From Pseudomonas guariconensis (lineage in GTDB: Bacteria; Pseudomonadota; Gammaproteobacteria; Pseudomonadales; Pseudomonadaceae): a stretch of 64,000 bases of DNA. A program made the translations under genes and the position numbers. The notes below the pieces were generated by a model, which was not told the origin of the DNA, made no database searches, and worked only from the letters and a program-made list of their open reading frames with translations. Positions within the stretch are counted from its first letter, which is position 1. Each line of letters starts with the position of its first letter. This document shows, in pieces, positions 35,884 to 45,462 of this stretch. The stretch lies in assembly GCF_900102675.1 (NCBI RefSeq), contig NZ_FMYX01000001.1, forward strand, positions 124,001 to 188,000, read 5' to 3'.

Positions 35884-35942
35884 TTGTTGGATAGCCGCCC
35901 TGCGCACCGCGCAGCGGCCCTCATCATTCAAGGAGACAGGCA

Positions 35943-36164
35943 ATGACGTCCGTATTCGACCGCGACGATATCGTGTTCCAGGTAGTGGTCAACCACGAAG
36001 AGCAATACTCCATCTGGCCTGACTACAAGGCGATCCCCAACGGCTGGCGTGCCGTGGGCAAGAGCGGCCTGAAAAAAGACTGCCTGGCCTACATCGATGA
36101 AGTCTGGACCGACATGCGGCCGCTGAGCCTGCGTCAGAAGATGGCCCAGGCCCAGGTTCAATGA
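35943..36164 (+). CDS. MbtH-family NRPS activator protein
   Basis: 73 aa with AAGGAGA upstream. Full MbtH signature: [31 protein letters not shown], then [18 protein letters not shown]. The three invariant tryptophans of the family are present (WP, GW, VW). MbtH proteins bind and activate adenylation domains of nonribosomal peptide synthetases; in fluorescent pseudomonads they serve pyoverdine synthesis. No NRPS gene is in this window. The thioesterase gene begins 10 bp after its stop. Confidence 0.95.
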   Translation: MTSVFDRDDIVFQVVVNHEEQYSIWPDYKAIPNGWRAVGKSGLKKDCLAYIDEVWTDMRPLSLRQKMAQAQVQ

Positions 36165-36174
36165 GGCGTTGCCT

Positions 36175-36894
36175 GTGGATGCAGTGAATCTGCTGTGCCT
36201 GCCGTACTCCGGCGCCAGCGCCATGGTCTATCGCCGTTGGCGTCGCAAGGTGCCGGCCTGGCTGCAGGTGTGCCCGGTGGAACTGCCCGGTCGCGGCATG
36301 CGCCTGGGCGAGCCCTTGCAGACCGACATGCAGGCCCTGGCCCGGCAACTGGCTGCCGAACACCGCGCATCGGCCCGTGCCCCTTATGCCTTGTTGGGCC
36401 ACAGCCTGGGTGCGCTGTTGGCCTTCGAGCTTGCCCACGCGCTGCAGGCCCAGGGTTGCCCGCCGCCGCTCGCGTTGTTTGCCTGCGGTACCGCGGCGCC
36501 GAGCCGCCGTGAGGACTATGACGGCGTGCAATGGCGTGAACCTCGGCGCGACGACGAATTGATCGAAGAGTTGCGCAAGCTGCAGGGCACGCCCGAAGAG
36601 GTGCTGGCCAACCAGGAACTGATGAGCCTCACCTTGCCGATCTTGCGTGCGGATTTTCTGCTGTGCGGGCGCTATGTCTACCGTCAGCGTCCGCCCCTGG
36701 ACTGCCCGCTGCATGTGTTGGGCGGCGAAGACGACCGGGCGAGCCAGGAGCAATTGCAGGCCTGGGGACAAGAGACGCAGGGTGCGTTCACCCTTGATAT
36801 CTTCCCCGGTGGGCACTTCTTCATTCATCAGCACGAAGACCAGGTACTGGGCCTCTTGGCCGATGCCTTGGCGCCGCTTCGACACTGTGCCTGA
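36175..36894 (+). CDS. Type II (external) thioesterase, PvdG-like
   Basis: 239 aa. I use the GTG at 36175 because GAGG ends 8 nt upstream; a TTG two codons earlier lies too close to that site. Alpha/beta-hydrolase thioesterase: LLCLPYSGASAMVYRRWRRKVPAWLQVCPVELPGRGMR, catalytic Ser in LLGHSLGALLAFELA (~residue 80), Asp in LHVLGGEDDRASQEQLQ, His in FPGGHFFIHQHED. It removes wrong or stalled acyl groups from NRPS carrier domains. Operon with MbtH points to pyoverdine (PvdG in P. aeruginosa has the same role). Confidence 0.9.
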   Translation: MDAVNLLCLPYSGASAMVYRRWRRKVPAWLQVCPVELPGRGMRLGEPLQTDMQALARQLAAEHRASARAPYALLGHSLGALLAFELAHALQAQGCPPPLALFACGTAAPSRREDYDGVQWREPRRDDELIEELRKLQGTPEEVLANQELMSLTLPILRADFLLCGRYVYRQRPPLDCPLHVLGGEDDRASQEQLQAWGQETQGAFTLDIFPGGHFFIHQHEDQVLGLLADALAPLRHCA

Positions 36895-36924
36895 TTGACG
36901 TCGCCCTTTGCCTCGGCCAGCCTA

Positions 36925-36942
36925 GTGGGCTTTGCAGCCCAC
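36925..36942 (+). terminator. Hairpin after the thioesterase gene
   Basis: GTGGGCT, loop TTGC, AGCCCAC, 31 bp after the stop. A second GC-rich repeat (CTGGGCTGCCC then ATTTTC) follows, so termination is plausible although the U tract is poor. Confidence 0.45.
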
Positions 36943-36977
36943 CCTGGGCTGCCCATTTTCACAGGCTAGGGCAGACA

Positions 36978-37529
36978 ATGCTGATCGATCCTCGCAAGGC
37001 CACGCTGCTGGTCGTCGATATCCAGGAAAAACTCATCAACGCCATGAGCGACCCCGAAGGCACCCGCGCCCGGGCGCGCTGGCTGTTGGCGGCGACCGCC
37101 GAGCTGGAGCTGCCGACGGTGATTTCCGAACAGTACCCCAAAGGCCTTGGCCCGACCTTGGCCGAACTCAAGGCCGCATCGCCGGCGGCGCAGATCGTGG
37201 AAAAGCAGCATTTTTCTTGCGTGGCCGCCGAGTGCTTGCCGGCCAGCCTGATGGCGCGTGAGCAGGTGATCGTCTGTGGCATGGAAACCCATGTCTGCGT
37301 GTTGCAGACCGTGCTGGGCCTTTTGGGCCTGGGCAAGCAGGTGTTCGTGGTCGAGGATGCCTGCGACAGCCGCATCCCCGCCAGCAAGGCGGCGGGCCTG
37401 GCTCGCATGCGCGATGCCGGCGCCCAGGTGGTGACCCGCGAGATGGTGTTGTTCGAGTTGATGGGCAGCGCCGATCATCCGCTGTTCCGCCACCTCAGCA
37501 AGACCTACCTGGTGGGCGAACAGCCTTGA
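36978..37529 (+). CDS. Isochorismatase-like cysteine hydrolase
   Basis: 183 aa isochorismatase superfamily protein. Catalytic Asp in LLVVDIQEKLINAM (~D14), Lys in QIVEKQHFSC, and nucleophile Cys in VICGMETHVCVLQT (~C113), followed by VFVVEDACDSR. This subgroup (YcaC-like) contains hydrolases of unknown substrate, often not real isochorismatases. Located after the MbtH-thioesterase pair but with its own start region. It overlaps the next gene by 4 bp. Confidence 0.85.
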   Translation: MLIDPRKATLLVVDIQEKLINAMSDPEGTRARARWLLAATAELELPTVISEQYPKGLGPTLAELKAASPAAQIVEKQHFSCVAAECLPASLMAREQVIVCGMETHVCVLQTVLGLLGLGKQVFVVEDACDSRIPASKAAGLARMRDAGAQVVTREMVLFELMGSADHPLFRHLSKTYLVGEQP

Positions 37530-38617
37530 CTGCCAGGACGAGCGGCAGGCTGGCCGCACTGGGCTTGGTGGTCCTGGGGGTATTGCAGGGGTGTACGACC
37601 TCGCCTGAAGTTTCCGAGGCCGATCCGGCCCAGGTGCAGGCTCAGGTCAAGCGCCTGCTGCCGGCATCGATCAAGGACAGGGACGGCTGGGCCCGGGATA
37701 TCCAGACCGCTTTTGCTGCCCAACGCATCAATCCAAGCAAGAGCAACCTGTGCGCGGTGCTGGCGGTGACCGAGCAGGAGTCGACGTTCAATGCCGATCC
37801 TCAGGTGCCGAACCTGGGCCGCATCGCCCGCGAAGAGATCGATCGGCGCGCCGCGCGGCTGCACATTCCCAAATTGCTGGTCGATGGGGCATTGAAAACC
37901 CCGTCGGGCAATGGCAAGACCTACCAGCAACGCTTGATGGCCGTGCGCAGCGAAAAGCAGTTGAGCGGCCTGTTCGATGACTTCATCGCCGGCCTGCCGC
38001 TGGGGCGTACGCTGCTGGGCGGTCTGAACCCGGTCCGTACCGGTGGGCCGATGCAGGTCAGCATCGAATTCGCCGAGCGCCATGCCAAGGATTATCCCTA
38101 CAGCTATGAGGGCACGATTCGCCAGGAGGTCTTCACCCGCCGTGGCGGTCTGTACTTCGGTATTGCCCACCTGCTGGGGTATCCCAGCCACTATCAACGC
38201 CAGTTGTATCGCTTCGCAGATTTCAACGCGGGCTGGTACGCCAGCCGCAACGCGGCGTTCCAGGCGGCGCTCAGCCGGGCGAGTGGTGTGACGCTGGCGC
38301 TCGATGGCGACCTGATTGCGCCAGGCTCGATCATGCCGGGCAGCACTGAACAGGCGGCGCGTAAGTTGGGCGTCAAGCTGGGGCTGCGCAACCCGCAGAT
38401 CCGCAGCCAGCTGGAGAAAGGTGACAGCCTGGCGTTCGAGGACACCGATCTGTACCAAGGCGTGTTCGCCCTGGCGGACGCCAAGGCGGGCAAACCGTTG
38501 CCGCGTGCGGTGCTGCCGGGAATCGAACTCAAGAGCCCGAAGATCACTCGCAAGCTGACCACCGCATGGTTCGCAGGAAGGGTCGATGAGCGTTACCAGC
38601 GCTGCATGAAGCGTTGA
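37526..38617 (+). CDS. DUF1615 family lipoprotein
   Basis: 363 aa. Starts at a TTG overlapping the isochorismatase stop (TTGA); an N-terminal type II signal with lipobox LQGC places the lipidated Cys at residue 23 (VLGVLQGCTTSP), followed by SPEV. The DUF1615 body has LCAVLAVTEQESTFNADPQVPNLG, resembling the lytic-transglycosylase Glu-Ser pair, GGPMQVSIEFAERHAKDYPY, RRGGLYFGIAHLLGYPSHY and FADFNAGWYASRNAAFQAALSRASG. This suggests a lysozyme-like fold with probable peptidoglycan action, though activity is unproven. Translationally coupled to the hydrolase. Confidence 0.85.
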   Translation: MTARTSGRLAALGLVVLGVLQGCTTSPEVSEADPAQVQAQVKRLLPASIKDRDGWARDIQTAFAAQRINPSKSNLCAVLAVTEQESTFNADPQVPNLGRIAREEIDRRAARLHIPKLLVDGALKTPSGNGKTYQQRLMAVRSEKQLSGLFDDFIAGLPLGRTLLGGLNPVRTGGPMQVSIEFAERHAKDYPYSYEGTIRQEVFTRRGGLYFGIAHLLGYPSHYQRQLYRFADFNAGWYASRNAAFQAALSRASGVTLALDGDLIAPGSIMPGSTEQAARKLGVKLGLRNPQIRSQLEKGDSLAFEDTDLYQGVFALADAKAGKPLPRAVLPGIELKSPKITRKLTTAWFAGRVDERYQRCMKR

Positions 38618-38629
38618 GCCTGACGCCTT

Positions 38630-38648
38630 GGGGCCGCTGCGCGGCCTC
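38630..38648. terminator. Terminator hairpin between the lipoprotein and ABC permease genes
   Basis: GGCCGC, loop TGC, GCGGCC with one or two extra flanking pairs. It lies between two convergent stop codons 36 bp apart. Confidence 0.55.
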
Positions 38649-38653
38649 ATTGC

Positions 38654-39502
38654 TCAACGTCGTGGTTGCCCGTAGGCCTGGCTGATGCGGTCGATGACCA
38701 TGGCCAGTGCGACGATCGCAAGCCCTGCCTCAACACCTTGGCCAACATTGAGTGTCTGGATCCCGGACAGCACATCCTCGCCCAGGCCTCGGGCGCCGAT
38801 CATCGAGGCTACCACCACCATCGACAGCGCCATCATCACCGACTGGTTGAGCCCGGCCATGATGCTCGGCAACGCCAGGGGCAGGGCGATGCGGCGCAGG
38901 CGTTGCCAGCGGTTGGCGCCCAGGCCGTGGGCCGCTTGCAGCAGTGATGGGTCGATCTGCGCCAGGCCCAGCTCAGTCAGGCGTACCAAGGGGGGCAGGG
39001 CGTAGACCAAGGTGGCGAACACGGCCGGGACCTTGCCCAGGCCGAACAGCATCAATACCGGGATCAGGTACACGAAGGCCGGCAAGGTCTGCATCACGTC
39101 CAGCACCGGCAGCACCAGGCGCCGTGCCAAGGGACGGGTCGCCAGGACGACCCCTAGGGGTACTCCGATCAGCACGCACAAGCCGGTACTGACCAGCACC
39201 AGCGCCAGGGTTTGCAGCAGCTTGTCCCATAACCCGATCATGCCGATCAGCGCCAGCAGGGCACTGAGCACCAGCGCGCGTGTCAGGCTGCGGCTGGCGT
39301 GCCAGGCGAGCAGGCCGACCAGCAGGAGCAGCAGCCACCAGGGCAGCAAGCGCAACAGGCTTTCCAGGCCCACCAGCAATTGCAGCAAATGGTCGGACAA
39401 GCTGCGCAGTTGATCGCCATAGCGCAGCACCAGCCAGTCGACCAGGCGGTTGACCCATTCGGCGAAGGAGAACTGCCAGGCATCGGGAAACCCTGCGCTC
39501 AC
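38654..39502 (-). CDS. Glycine betaine/choline-type ABC transporter permease
   Basis: 282 aa ProW-like permease. After a hydrophilic N-terminus there are about six membrane helices; the EAA loop contacting the ATPase is visible as LLQAAHGLGANRWQRLRRIALPLALPSIMAGLNQ. Similar segments GVPLGVVLATRPLARRLVLPVLDVMQTLPAFVYLIPVLMLFGLG occur in quaternary amine permeases. Its start overlaps the stop of the substrate-binding protein gene by 4 bp (ATGA). No ATP-binding subunit gene follows. Confidence 0.9.
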   Translation of the reverse strand: MSAGFPDAWQFSFAEWVNRLVDWLVLRYGDQLRSLSDHLLQLLVGLESLLRLLPWWLLLLLVGLLAWHASRSLTRALVLSALLALIGMIGLWDKLLQTLALVLVSTGLCVLIGVPLGVVLATRPLARRLVLPVLDVMQTLPAFVYLIPVLMLFGLGKVPAVFATLVYALPPLVRLTELGLAQIDPSLLQAAHGLGANRWQRLRRIALPLALPSIMAGLNQSVMMALSMVVVASMIGARGLGEDVLSGIQTLNVGQGVEAGLAIVALAMVIDRISQAYGQPRR

Positions 39503-40512
39503 AGCGCGCCCTCGACCTTGGCGGCGACCTCGGCGGGCAGCCAGGCCTTCCAGACCGCTGGATGGTCGCGCAGGAACATCAAGGCAGCCTCACGTGGTGA
39601 CTGGCGGGTTTCGCTCATGTGGGCCAGGGCTTTGTTCAGGCGGTCGATGGGCAGGTCGACTTTCTCGAACACCGCCACCAGGTCTGGGTAGTGCTCGCGA
39701 AAGGGCGCCGACACACCGATCGACAATTTGGCGGGCAGCGAACGGCTGCCTTTGGGGTGTGGGTTTTTCGCGTCGGTGAGGGTTGCCCAGGCTGCGGGGT
39801 CGAACGGCGGTTCTTCGAGTCGGACCAGGTCATAGCGGCCCATCAGCGGCGTAGGGCTCCAGTAATAGAACAGCACAGGTTGGCCGCGACGGATCGCCGA
39901 GCCGATTTCCGCATCCAGGGCGGCGCCGGAGCCACTGCGGAAATTGTTGTAGAGGGTATCCAGGCCATAGGCCTTGAGCTTCTGGCTGTTGACTGTTTCG
40001 GAGGTCCAGCCGCTGGGGCTATTGAGAAAGCGGCCTTTTTCCGGTGTTTCCGGATCGCGAAACACCTGAGGGTAGCGTTTGAGGTCTTCGACGCTACGCA
40101 GATCCGGCGCCAGCGCCTTCAGGTTGCGGGCCGGGTCGCCCTTGATCACATAGGCCGGCACCCACCAGCCTTCTTCGGCATTTTTCACTGTATCGCCCAG
40201 GGCGAATACCTGGCCGGCCTGTTCGGCCTTGACCCAGGCGGGGCTGCGTCCGGCCCATTCCTCGGCGATCACCTGCAGGTCGTTGCGTGCCAAGGCCACT
40301 TCCATGCTGACGGTGCTGCCGGGGAGGGTATCGGTGGGGTAGCCGAAGCCGTGTTCGACGATCAGGCGCAGGATCTCGGTGGTCAGGGCGCCGCTTTCCC
40401 AGCCGATGGCACCGAAGTGAATCGGCGTGCGCTCCTCGGCGGCTGCGCTGTCGGTGCTGGCCAGGCCCACGGCAAGCAGCAGGCCGGCCAGCAGCGTTGG
40501 AATTCGTTTCAT
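39499..40512 (-). CDS. ProX-like substrate-binding protein of the quaternary-amine ABC transporter
   Basis: 337 aa with a Sec signal ([24 protein letters not shown]). Mature part is an OpuAC/ProX-type binding protein: IHFGAIGWESGALTTEILRLIVEHGFGYPTDTLPGSTVSMEVALARNDLQVIAEEW, GWWVPAYVIKGDPARN, SGWTSETVN, FYYWSPTPLMGRYDLVRLEEPPFDPAAW. Several tryptophans could form the usual aromatic box for a trimethylammonium group. First gene of the operon; the permease follows. Confidence 0.88.
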   Translation of the reverse strand: MKRIPTLLAGLLLAVGLASTDSAAAEERTPIHFGAIGWESGALTTEILRLIVEHGFGYPTDTLPGSTVSMEVALARNDLQVIAEEWAGRSPAWVKAEQAGQVFALGDTVKNAEEGWWVPAYVIKGDPARNLKALAPDLRSVEDLKRYPQVFRDPETPEKGRFLNSPSGWTSETVNSQKLKAYGLDTLYNNFRSGSGAALDAEIGSAIRRGQPVLFYYWSPTPLMGRYDLVRLEEPPFDPAAWATLTDAKNPHPKGSRSLPAKLSIGVSAPFREHYPDLVAVFEKVDLPIDRLNKALAHMSETRQSPREAALMFLRDHPAVWKAWLPAEVAAKVEGAL

Positions 40513-40571
40513 CAGAGCCTCGTCGGTTGCCGGTCCTTGGGTTGTGGCAAGTGTAGACGACGAGGTTGCAA

Positions 40572-40588
40572 GGGCCGCGCAGCGGCCC
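40572..40588 (-). terminator. Hairpin downstream of the chemoreceptor gene
   Basis: GGGCCGC, loop GCA, GCGGCCC, 14 bp beyond the chemoreceptor stop. On the minus strand it is followed by TTGCAACC, a weak U tract. It separates the chemoreceptor from the ABC operon on the same strand. Confidence 0.5.
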
Positions 40589-40602
40589 CGGCGATGCAGG
40601 AT

Positions 40603-42747
40603 TCAGACGCGGAACTGATCCATCAGCCGCTGCTGCTGGTTGGCCAGGTCATTGAGCGACTGGCTCACCCGCGCCGACTCGTTGGCCTGGCCGGACAGCG
40701 ATTCGGTGACATCGCGAATGGTCGCGACATTGTTGTTGATCTCTTCGGCCACCGCGCTTTGCTCCTCGGCGGCCGAGGCGATCTGCAGGTTCATGTCGGT
40801 GATCACCGTCACGGCCTGGCCGATGCGCTGCAGGGCCGTGACCGCCTGGCCGACCTGTTCGACGCCGCCCTGGGCCTGGCGATGGCTGTTGTCCATGGCA
40901 CCGACGACCTCCTGGGTCCCGGCCTGCAGGGCTTCGATCACCTGGCGGGTTTCTTCCACCGACTCCTGGGTGCGGCGTGCCAGGTTGCGCACTTCGTCGG
41001 CGACCACAGCAAAGCCACGTCCAGCCTCGCCGGCACGGGCCGCCTCGATGGCGGCGTTGAGGGCCAGCAGGTTGGTCTGTTCGGCGATCGAACGGATCAC
41101 CTCCAGCACCGAGCCGATCTTCTCGCTGTTCTGTGCAAGGCCTTGGACTTGGGCCATGGCGCCGCTCATGTCGGCGGCCAAGGCGTCGATGCTGGTGGTG
41201 GTGCGGTCGATCACCGCCAAACCTTCGCGGGTCGCCTGGTCGGCCTCGCGTGCGGCCTGGGCCGCCTGAGCCGCGCTGCGGGCGACATCCTGGGCGGTGG
41301 CGCTCATTTCGTGGGAGGCAGTGGCCACCTGGTCGACCTGGCGGTACTGCTGTTCCATGCCGGAGCTGGTTTCGGCAGCGATGGCCGCGGACTGGTCGGC
41401 GGTACCACGGGCAGCCTGGACCGACGCTTTGACGTCGGCAATGGTCGGTTGCAGCTTGTCGAGGAAACGGTTGAACCAGCCGGCCAGCTCGCCCAGTTCA
41501 TCGCGTTTGTCGTAGGTCAGGCGACGGGTGAGGTCGCCTTCACCGCTGGCGATGTCCTTGAGCATGGCGGCCACGCCCAGGATCGGCCGGGTGACTCCCC
41601 GGGCCATCAGCCACACCAGCAACAGGCCGGCAATCGCCACGGCCAGGCCCAGGCCCAGCTCCAGCAAGGTGCCGCTGGTGTTGAGGCTGTCGAGTTCCTG
41701 CTTGAGCGTCTCGGCCGGGCCTGTCAGGGCGCTTTCCGGCACATCGAGCAGCACGCCCCAAGGCTTGCCGCCAGGGATCGGTTCGAACGCGGCCAGCACC
41801 TTCAGACGCTGCTCGTTGCGCAAAATCTGCAGCTTGCCTTCGGGCAGCTTGCCCACGAGGCTGGCGCCTTGGGCGGTGTCGACCTGGTCGAAGCGGTGGG
41901 CCAGTTTGCTGGCATCGGCACTGTAGCCGGCCAGCAGGCCTGCAGGGCTCAGAATGCCGACCGTGGTGCGGCCTTCATAGAGGTTGCGGCTGGCATCCTG
42001 GCTGAGGGCCTGCAGGCTGTTGAGGTTGATGTCGATGGACAAGGTGGCGATCACCTTGTTGGCGACGATCAGCGGGAACACGATGCTGGTCATCAGCACC
42101 TGCTGGCCTTCGATGGTGTAGAAGTACGGCTCGCTCACGCAGACCTTGCCGGTGCTGCGCGGGCAGACCCACCAGGTGTTGTTCGGCTCGCCGCTCGGGC
42201 CGATCTCGGTGTTGGCCATGTCCTGCTCGGGCAGGGCCATGGAGGTCAGCTGGCCGGCACGCGGTTGCGACCAGTAAAGGGCGAAGCGGCCGGTCTCGTT
42301 GCTGCCCAGTTCGGCCTGACCGGTAAACAGTTTGTCCTTGCCATCCAGCGCGTCAGGCTCGAACACCAGCGACAGGCCCAGCAGGTCGGGGTTGGCCTGA
42401 AGCGCAGCGCGCACCTGGCGGGTCATGTCTTCGCGCAGGTTGTAGGCGTCCAGGAAGCGCTTTTCGGCCTGCTCGCGCAGGAACAGCACCTGACGGGCAA
42501 ACCCTGCGCCGTACTGGTAGGCATCCATGAACTGGCGGCGGATGTTCAAGGCCTGGACCTCGCCTTGCGACTCGATGCGCGCCTGGGCCGACTCGGTGAG
42601 CATCTGCATGCTGCTGGCTTTGACCAGGTCGGAGCTATGGTCCATGCGGTAAAGCGAAAGGCCGATCAGTACCGTGACGATGGTGGCCAGGCAGAGCCCG
42701 GCCAGCAGGGTGATCTTCCACTGGATGGAGAGTTGTCGCAGAGGCAT
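40603..42747 (-). CDS. Methyl-accepting chemotaxis protein with large periplasmic sensor domain
   Basis: 714 aa. Membrane helix ~12-30 ([21 protein letters not shown]), a periplasmic dCache-type domain of ~330 residues ([72 protein letters not shown]), second helix ~365-387, HAMP, then a long cytoplasmic signalling hairpin whose tip reads [43 protein letters not shown]. No C-terminal CheR-tether pentapeptide. Layout (divergent transporter) and length recall TlpQ/McpU, polyamine-histamine receptors of pseudomonads, but ligand assignment is tentative. Confidence 0.9.
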   Translation of the reverse strand: MPLRQLSIQWKITLLAGLCLATIVTVLIGLSLYRMDHSSDLVKASSMQMLTESAQARIESQGEVQALNIRRQFMDAYQYGAGFARQVLFLREQAEKRFLDAYNLREDMTRQVRAALQANPDLLGLSLVFEPDALDGKDKLFTGQAELGSNETGRFALYWSQPRAGQLTSMALPEQDMANTEIGPSGEPNNTWWVCPRSTGKVCVSEPYFYTIEGQQVLMTSIVFPLIVANKVIATLSIDINLNSLQALSQDASRNLYEGRTTVGILSPAGLLAGYSADASKLAHRFDQVDTAQGASLVGKLPEGKLQILRNEQRLKVLAAFEPIPGGKPWGVLLDVPESALTGPAETLKQELDSLNTSGTLLELGLGLAVAIAGLLLVWLMARGVTRPILGVAAMLKDIASGEGDLTRRLTYDKRDELGELAGWFNRFLDKLQPTIADVKASVQAARGTADQSAAIAAETSSGMEQQYRQVDQVATASHEMSATAQDVARSAAQAAQAAREADQATREGLAVIDRTTTSIDALAADMSGAMAQVQGLAQNSEKIGSVLEVIRSIAEQTNLLALNAAIEAARAGEAGRGFAVVADEVRNLARRTQESVEETRQVIEALQAGTQEVVGAMDNSHRQAQGGVEQVGQAVTALQRIGQAVTVITDMNLQIASAAEEQSAVAEEINNNVATIRDVTESLSGQANESARVSQSLNDLANQQQRLMDQFRV

Positions 42748-43012
42748 TTTCGGGCGAATCCCTTGTTATAAATCGGGGGTCTGCCTCCTGTGTCGGCGCC
42801 TCCCAGGCTTTCTTTATTCAAGCGTTCAATAAAAATTCGTATTGCCTGAGCCTGTTGCGTCAGGTCCAGGCGTTGAGCGCTTTGACAAGCGACCGAGCGT
42901 GCTTCAGAGTGTGCGCCCTTCATAACAATATCCCCTGGCCCGGCCACTGCCTTGAGGCAGCCTGTCGCCGGCGCGTCCGCTTTTTGTCCGTCGTTACGAG
43001 GTAACCCACACA

Positions 43013-44332
43013 ATGAATGCTGTCATTGCCGCGGTCGGCATCATGCTGATCCTGAGCCTGTCCCGCGTGCATGTGGTCATCGCCCTGATCATTGGCGCCC
43101 TGGCCGGTGGCCTGGTCGGAGGCCTGGGCACCGAAGGCACGCTCAAGGCTTTCAACAGTGGCCTGGGCGGTGGCGCCACGGTGGCGCTGTCTTACGCGCT
43201 GCTGGGGGCCTTCGCCGTCGCCATCGCCAAGTCCGGGCTGGCCCACGCCCTGGCCGATCGCGCCCTGGCGATGGTCGATCGCCAGGGGCACGGCAACGCG
43301 GGTGGGCTCAAGTGGCTGCTGATCGGCCTGATGCTGGTGGTGGCGATCTCGTCGCAGAACATACTGCCCATCCATATCGCCTTCATACCGCTGCTGGTGC
43401 CGCCGCTGCTCTATGTGCTGACCCGCTTGCGCATCGACCGCCGGTTGATCGCCTGTGTGATCACGTTTGGCCTGATCACTCCGTACATGTTCCTGCCGGT
43501 CGGCTTTGGCAACATCTTCCTCAACGAGATCCTGCTGGCCAACGTCAGCCGTGCAGGGGTGGACGTCAGTGGGGTGAATGTCACCCATGCCATGGCCATC
43601 CCGGCCGCCGGCATGCTGGCCGGATTGCTGCTGGCCGTGTTCTTCAGCTACCGCAAGAAGCGTGACTATGACCTGAATCGCATCGAACAGGTCGAGCAGG
43701 TCAGCGTCAGCTACAACCCCTTGACCTTGCTGGTGGCAGGCGCGGCCATCGCCGCGGCATTCATCATCCAGCTCTGGCTGGACTCGATGATCATCGGGGC
43801 GATGGTGGGCTTTTTGATTTTCTCGCTCTCGGGCATCGTGCGCTGGAAGGACACCGACGACCTGTTCACCGAAGGCATGAAGATGATGGCCATGATCGGC
43901 TTCATCATGATTGCCGCCTCGGGGTTTGCCGAGGTGATGAAGGCGACCGGTGAGGTGAAGAGCCTGGTGGAAACCTCGGCGCAGTGGATCGACCACAGCA
44001 AGGGCATCGGTGCCCTGCTCATGCTGTTGGTAGGGCTGCTGGTGACCATGGGCATCGGCTCGTCGTTTTCCACGGTGCCGATCCTGGCCGCGATCTTCGT
44101 GCCGCTGTGCGTGCAGCTGGGCTTCGACCCGGTCGCCACGGTGTGCATCGTCGGTACCGCCGGTGCGCTGGGCGATGCCGGTTCGCCCGCGTCGGACTCG
44201 ACCCTGGGCCCGACCTCGGGCCTCAACGTGGATGGCCAGCATCACCATATCTGGGACACTGTGGTGCCGACCTTCATCCATTACAACCTACCGTTGCTGG
44301 CCTTTGGCTGGCTGGCGGCGATGGTGCTTTGA
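43013..44332 (+). CDS. Ion-coupled transporter of the Na+/H+ antiporter (NhaC/YuiF-like) family
   Basis: 439 aa with 11-12 membrane segments (first [35 protein letters not shown]). Conserved parts include [23 protein letters not shown], a [19 protein letters not shown] segment and [21 protein letters not shown], ending [39 protein letters not shown]. Annotated as Na+/H+ antiporter family, but several members import amino acids or organic acids. It faces the chemoreceptor gene across 265 bp, so it may take up the compound that receptor senses. RBS GAGGTAA. Confidence 0.85.
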   Translation: MNAVIAAVGIMLILSLSRVHVVIALIIGALAGGLVGGLGTEGTLKAFNSGLGGGATVALSYALLGAFAVAIAKSGLAHALADRALAMVDRQGHGNAGGLKWLLIGLMLVVAISSQNILPIHIAFIPLLVPPLLYVLTRLRIDRRLIACVITFGLITPYMFLPVGFGNIFLNEILLANVSRAGVDVSGVNVTHAMAIPAAGMLAGLLLAVFFSYRKKRDYDLNRIEQVEQVSVSYNPLTLLVAGAAIAAAFIIQLWLDSMIIGAMVGFLIFSLSGIVRWKDTDDLFTEGMKMMAMIGFIMIAASGFAEVMKATGEVKSLVETSAQWIDHSKGIGALLMLLVGLLVTMGIGSSFSTVPILAAIFVPLCVQLGFDPVATVCIVGTAGALGDAGSPASDSTLGPTSGLNVDGQHHHIWDTVVPTFIHYNLPLLAFGWLAAMVL

Positions 44333-44405
44333 AGAACCCGGGCTGCCCTGCAGCCCATCGCAGGTTCGGCCCGCACCTAGAGGGCTAGGCTGGCACGCTG
44401 CGGCG

Positions 44406-45407
44406 TCAGCCGCGTCCAGGCGGCGGGGAAATACGATTGAGGACGGTGCTGCCGTCCTTGCTGCGGGTCAGGTAGATCGGCAGTACCTTGGGCAGATTGT
44501 CCACCAATCGCTTGACCTCATGGATGCTGTAGACGCCACTGACGCGAATGGTGCCGGTGCTCTCGTCAGCCAGTTGCAGGGGGGTGTCCAGGTAGCGGTT
44601 TATCACCGGTAGGGCCTGGGCGAGGCTCAGGTTGTCGAGAATCAACTTGCCGCTGCGCCAGGCCAGGCTGTTGCCTGAGTCGTCGCTCTGGGCGAGCGCC
44701 GGTTCGAAGTCGCCGGCGCGGTAGCTGGCCTGCATGCCGGGGCCCAGTCGGTAGCCACCATCGTTGCCGTTGCTGCTGACCAGCACAGAGCCTTCCACCA
44801 AGGTCACCTTGACCTGATCTTCATACTTCCAGACGTTGAACTGGGTGCCGGTCACCCGTGTCTGGCCGGTACCCGCCCGAACGATGAACGGGTGGGTGCT
44901 GTCGTGCGTAACCTTGAAGAACGCCTCGCCCTGGACCAGGGTGACCTGGCGCTGATCCTTGTAATTGAGGTAGCGCAGTTCGCTGTGCAGGTTGAGCTCG
45001 ACAACGCTGCCGTCGCTGAGCGTGACCTGGCGCATCTGGTCGGTGCTTTGAACGTGCTGGTAACGATTGGGCAGCCAGCCTTGTTCCCAGCCGACCCAAC
45101 CCGCCAGGGGCAGGGCCAGCAAGGCGATCGCCGCCGCCGAGGCCAGAGGGCGCCAGTTGCGCGCACGAGCCGGTTGACGGGCGTTGGGGTTGAAATCGAC
45201 CACCGTGGTGGTGCGAGGCAGCAATTCGGCGGTCTGCCAGATCTCCAGCATCGCCTCGTATTCCTCCAGGTGCCTCGGATCGGCCGCAAGCCACCGTTTG
45301 AACGCCTCGCGCTCGGCTGGCGTGCAATCTTCGGCATGCACGCGCATGCACCAGTGCGCGGCGGCATCGGCGAGGGCATCGTCTGGGTTGAGGCGGTCTT
45401 GGTTCAT
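44406..45407 (-). CDS. Orphan FecR-family anti-sigma factor
   Basis: 333 aa. N-terminal DUF4880 domain (DALADAAAHWCMRVHAEDCTPAEREAFKRWLAADPRHLEEYEAMLEIWQ), one membrane helix at ~88-108 (LASAAAIALLALPLAGWVGW), the periplasmic FecR domain (MRQVTLSDGSVVELNLHSELRYLNYKDQRQVTLVQGEAFFKVTHD...PFIVRAGTGQTRVTGTQFNVW) and a secretin/TonB-short N-terminal like tail (LSLAQALPVINRYLDTPLQLAD). Normally encoded after an ECF sigma (fecI) and before a TonB receptor; neither is present here. Confidence 0.88.
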   Translation of the reverse strand: MNQDRLNPDDALADAAAHWCMRVHAEDCTPAEREAFKRWLAADPRHLEEYEAMLEIWQTAELLPRTTTVVDFNPNARQPARARNWRPLASAAAIALLALPLAGWVGWEQGWLPNRYQHVQSTDQMRQVTLSDGSVVELNLHSELRYLNYKDQRQVTLVQGEAFFKVTHDSTHPFIVRAGTGQTRVTGTQFNVWKYEDQVKVTLVEGSVLVSSNGNDGGYRLGPGMQASYRAGDFEPALAQSDDSGNSLAWRSGKLILDNLSLAQALPVINRYLDTPLQLADESTGTIRVSGVYSIHEVKRLVDNLPKVLPIYLTRSKDGSTVLNRISPPPGRG

Positions 45408-45462
45408 CGTGGCTCCCGGTTTTGCGGCATTCTACCCTCCACAGGGGGGTGGCGAGAACCGA

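Noticed and set aside
39619..42771. 1050-codon open frame antisense to the ABC binding protein and chemoreceptor
   Set aside because: His/Gly/Gln-rich low-information translation typical of antisense frames in this genome; real genes on the minus strand explain the region.
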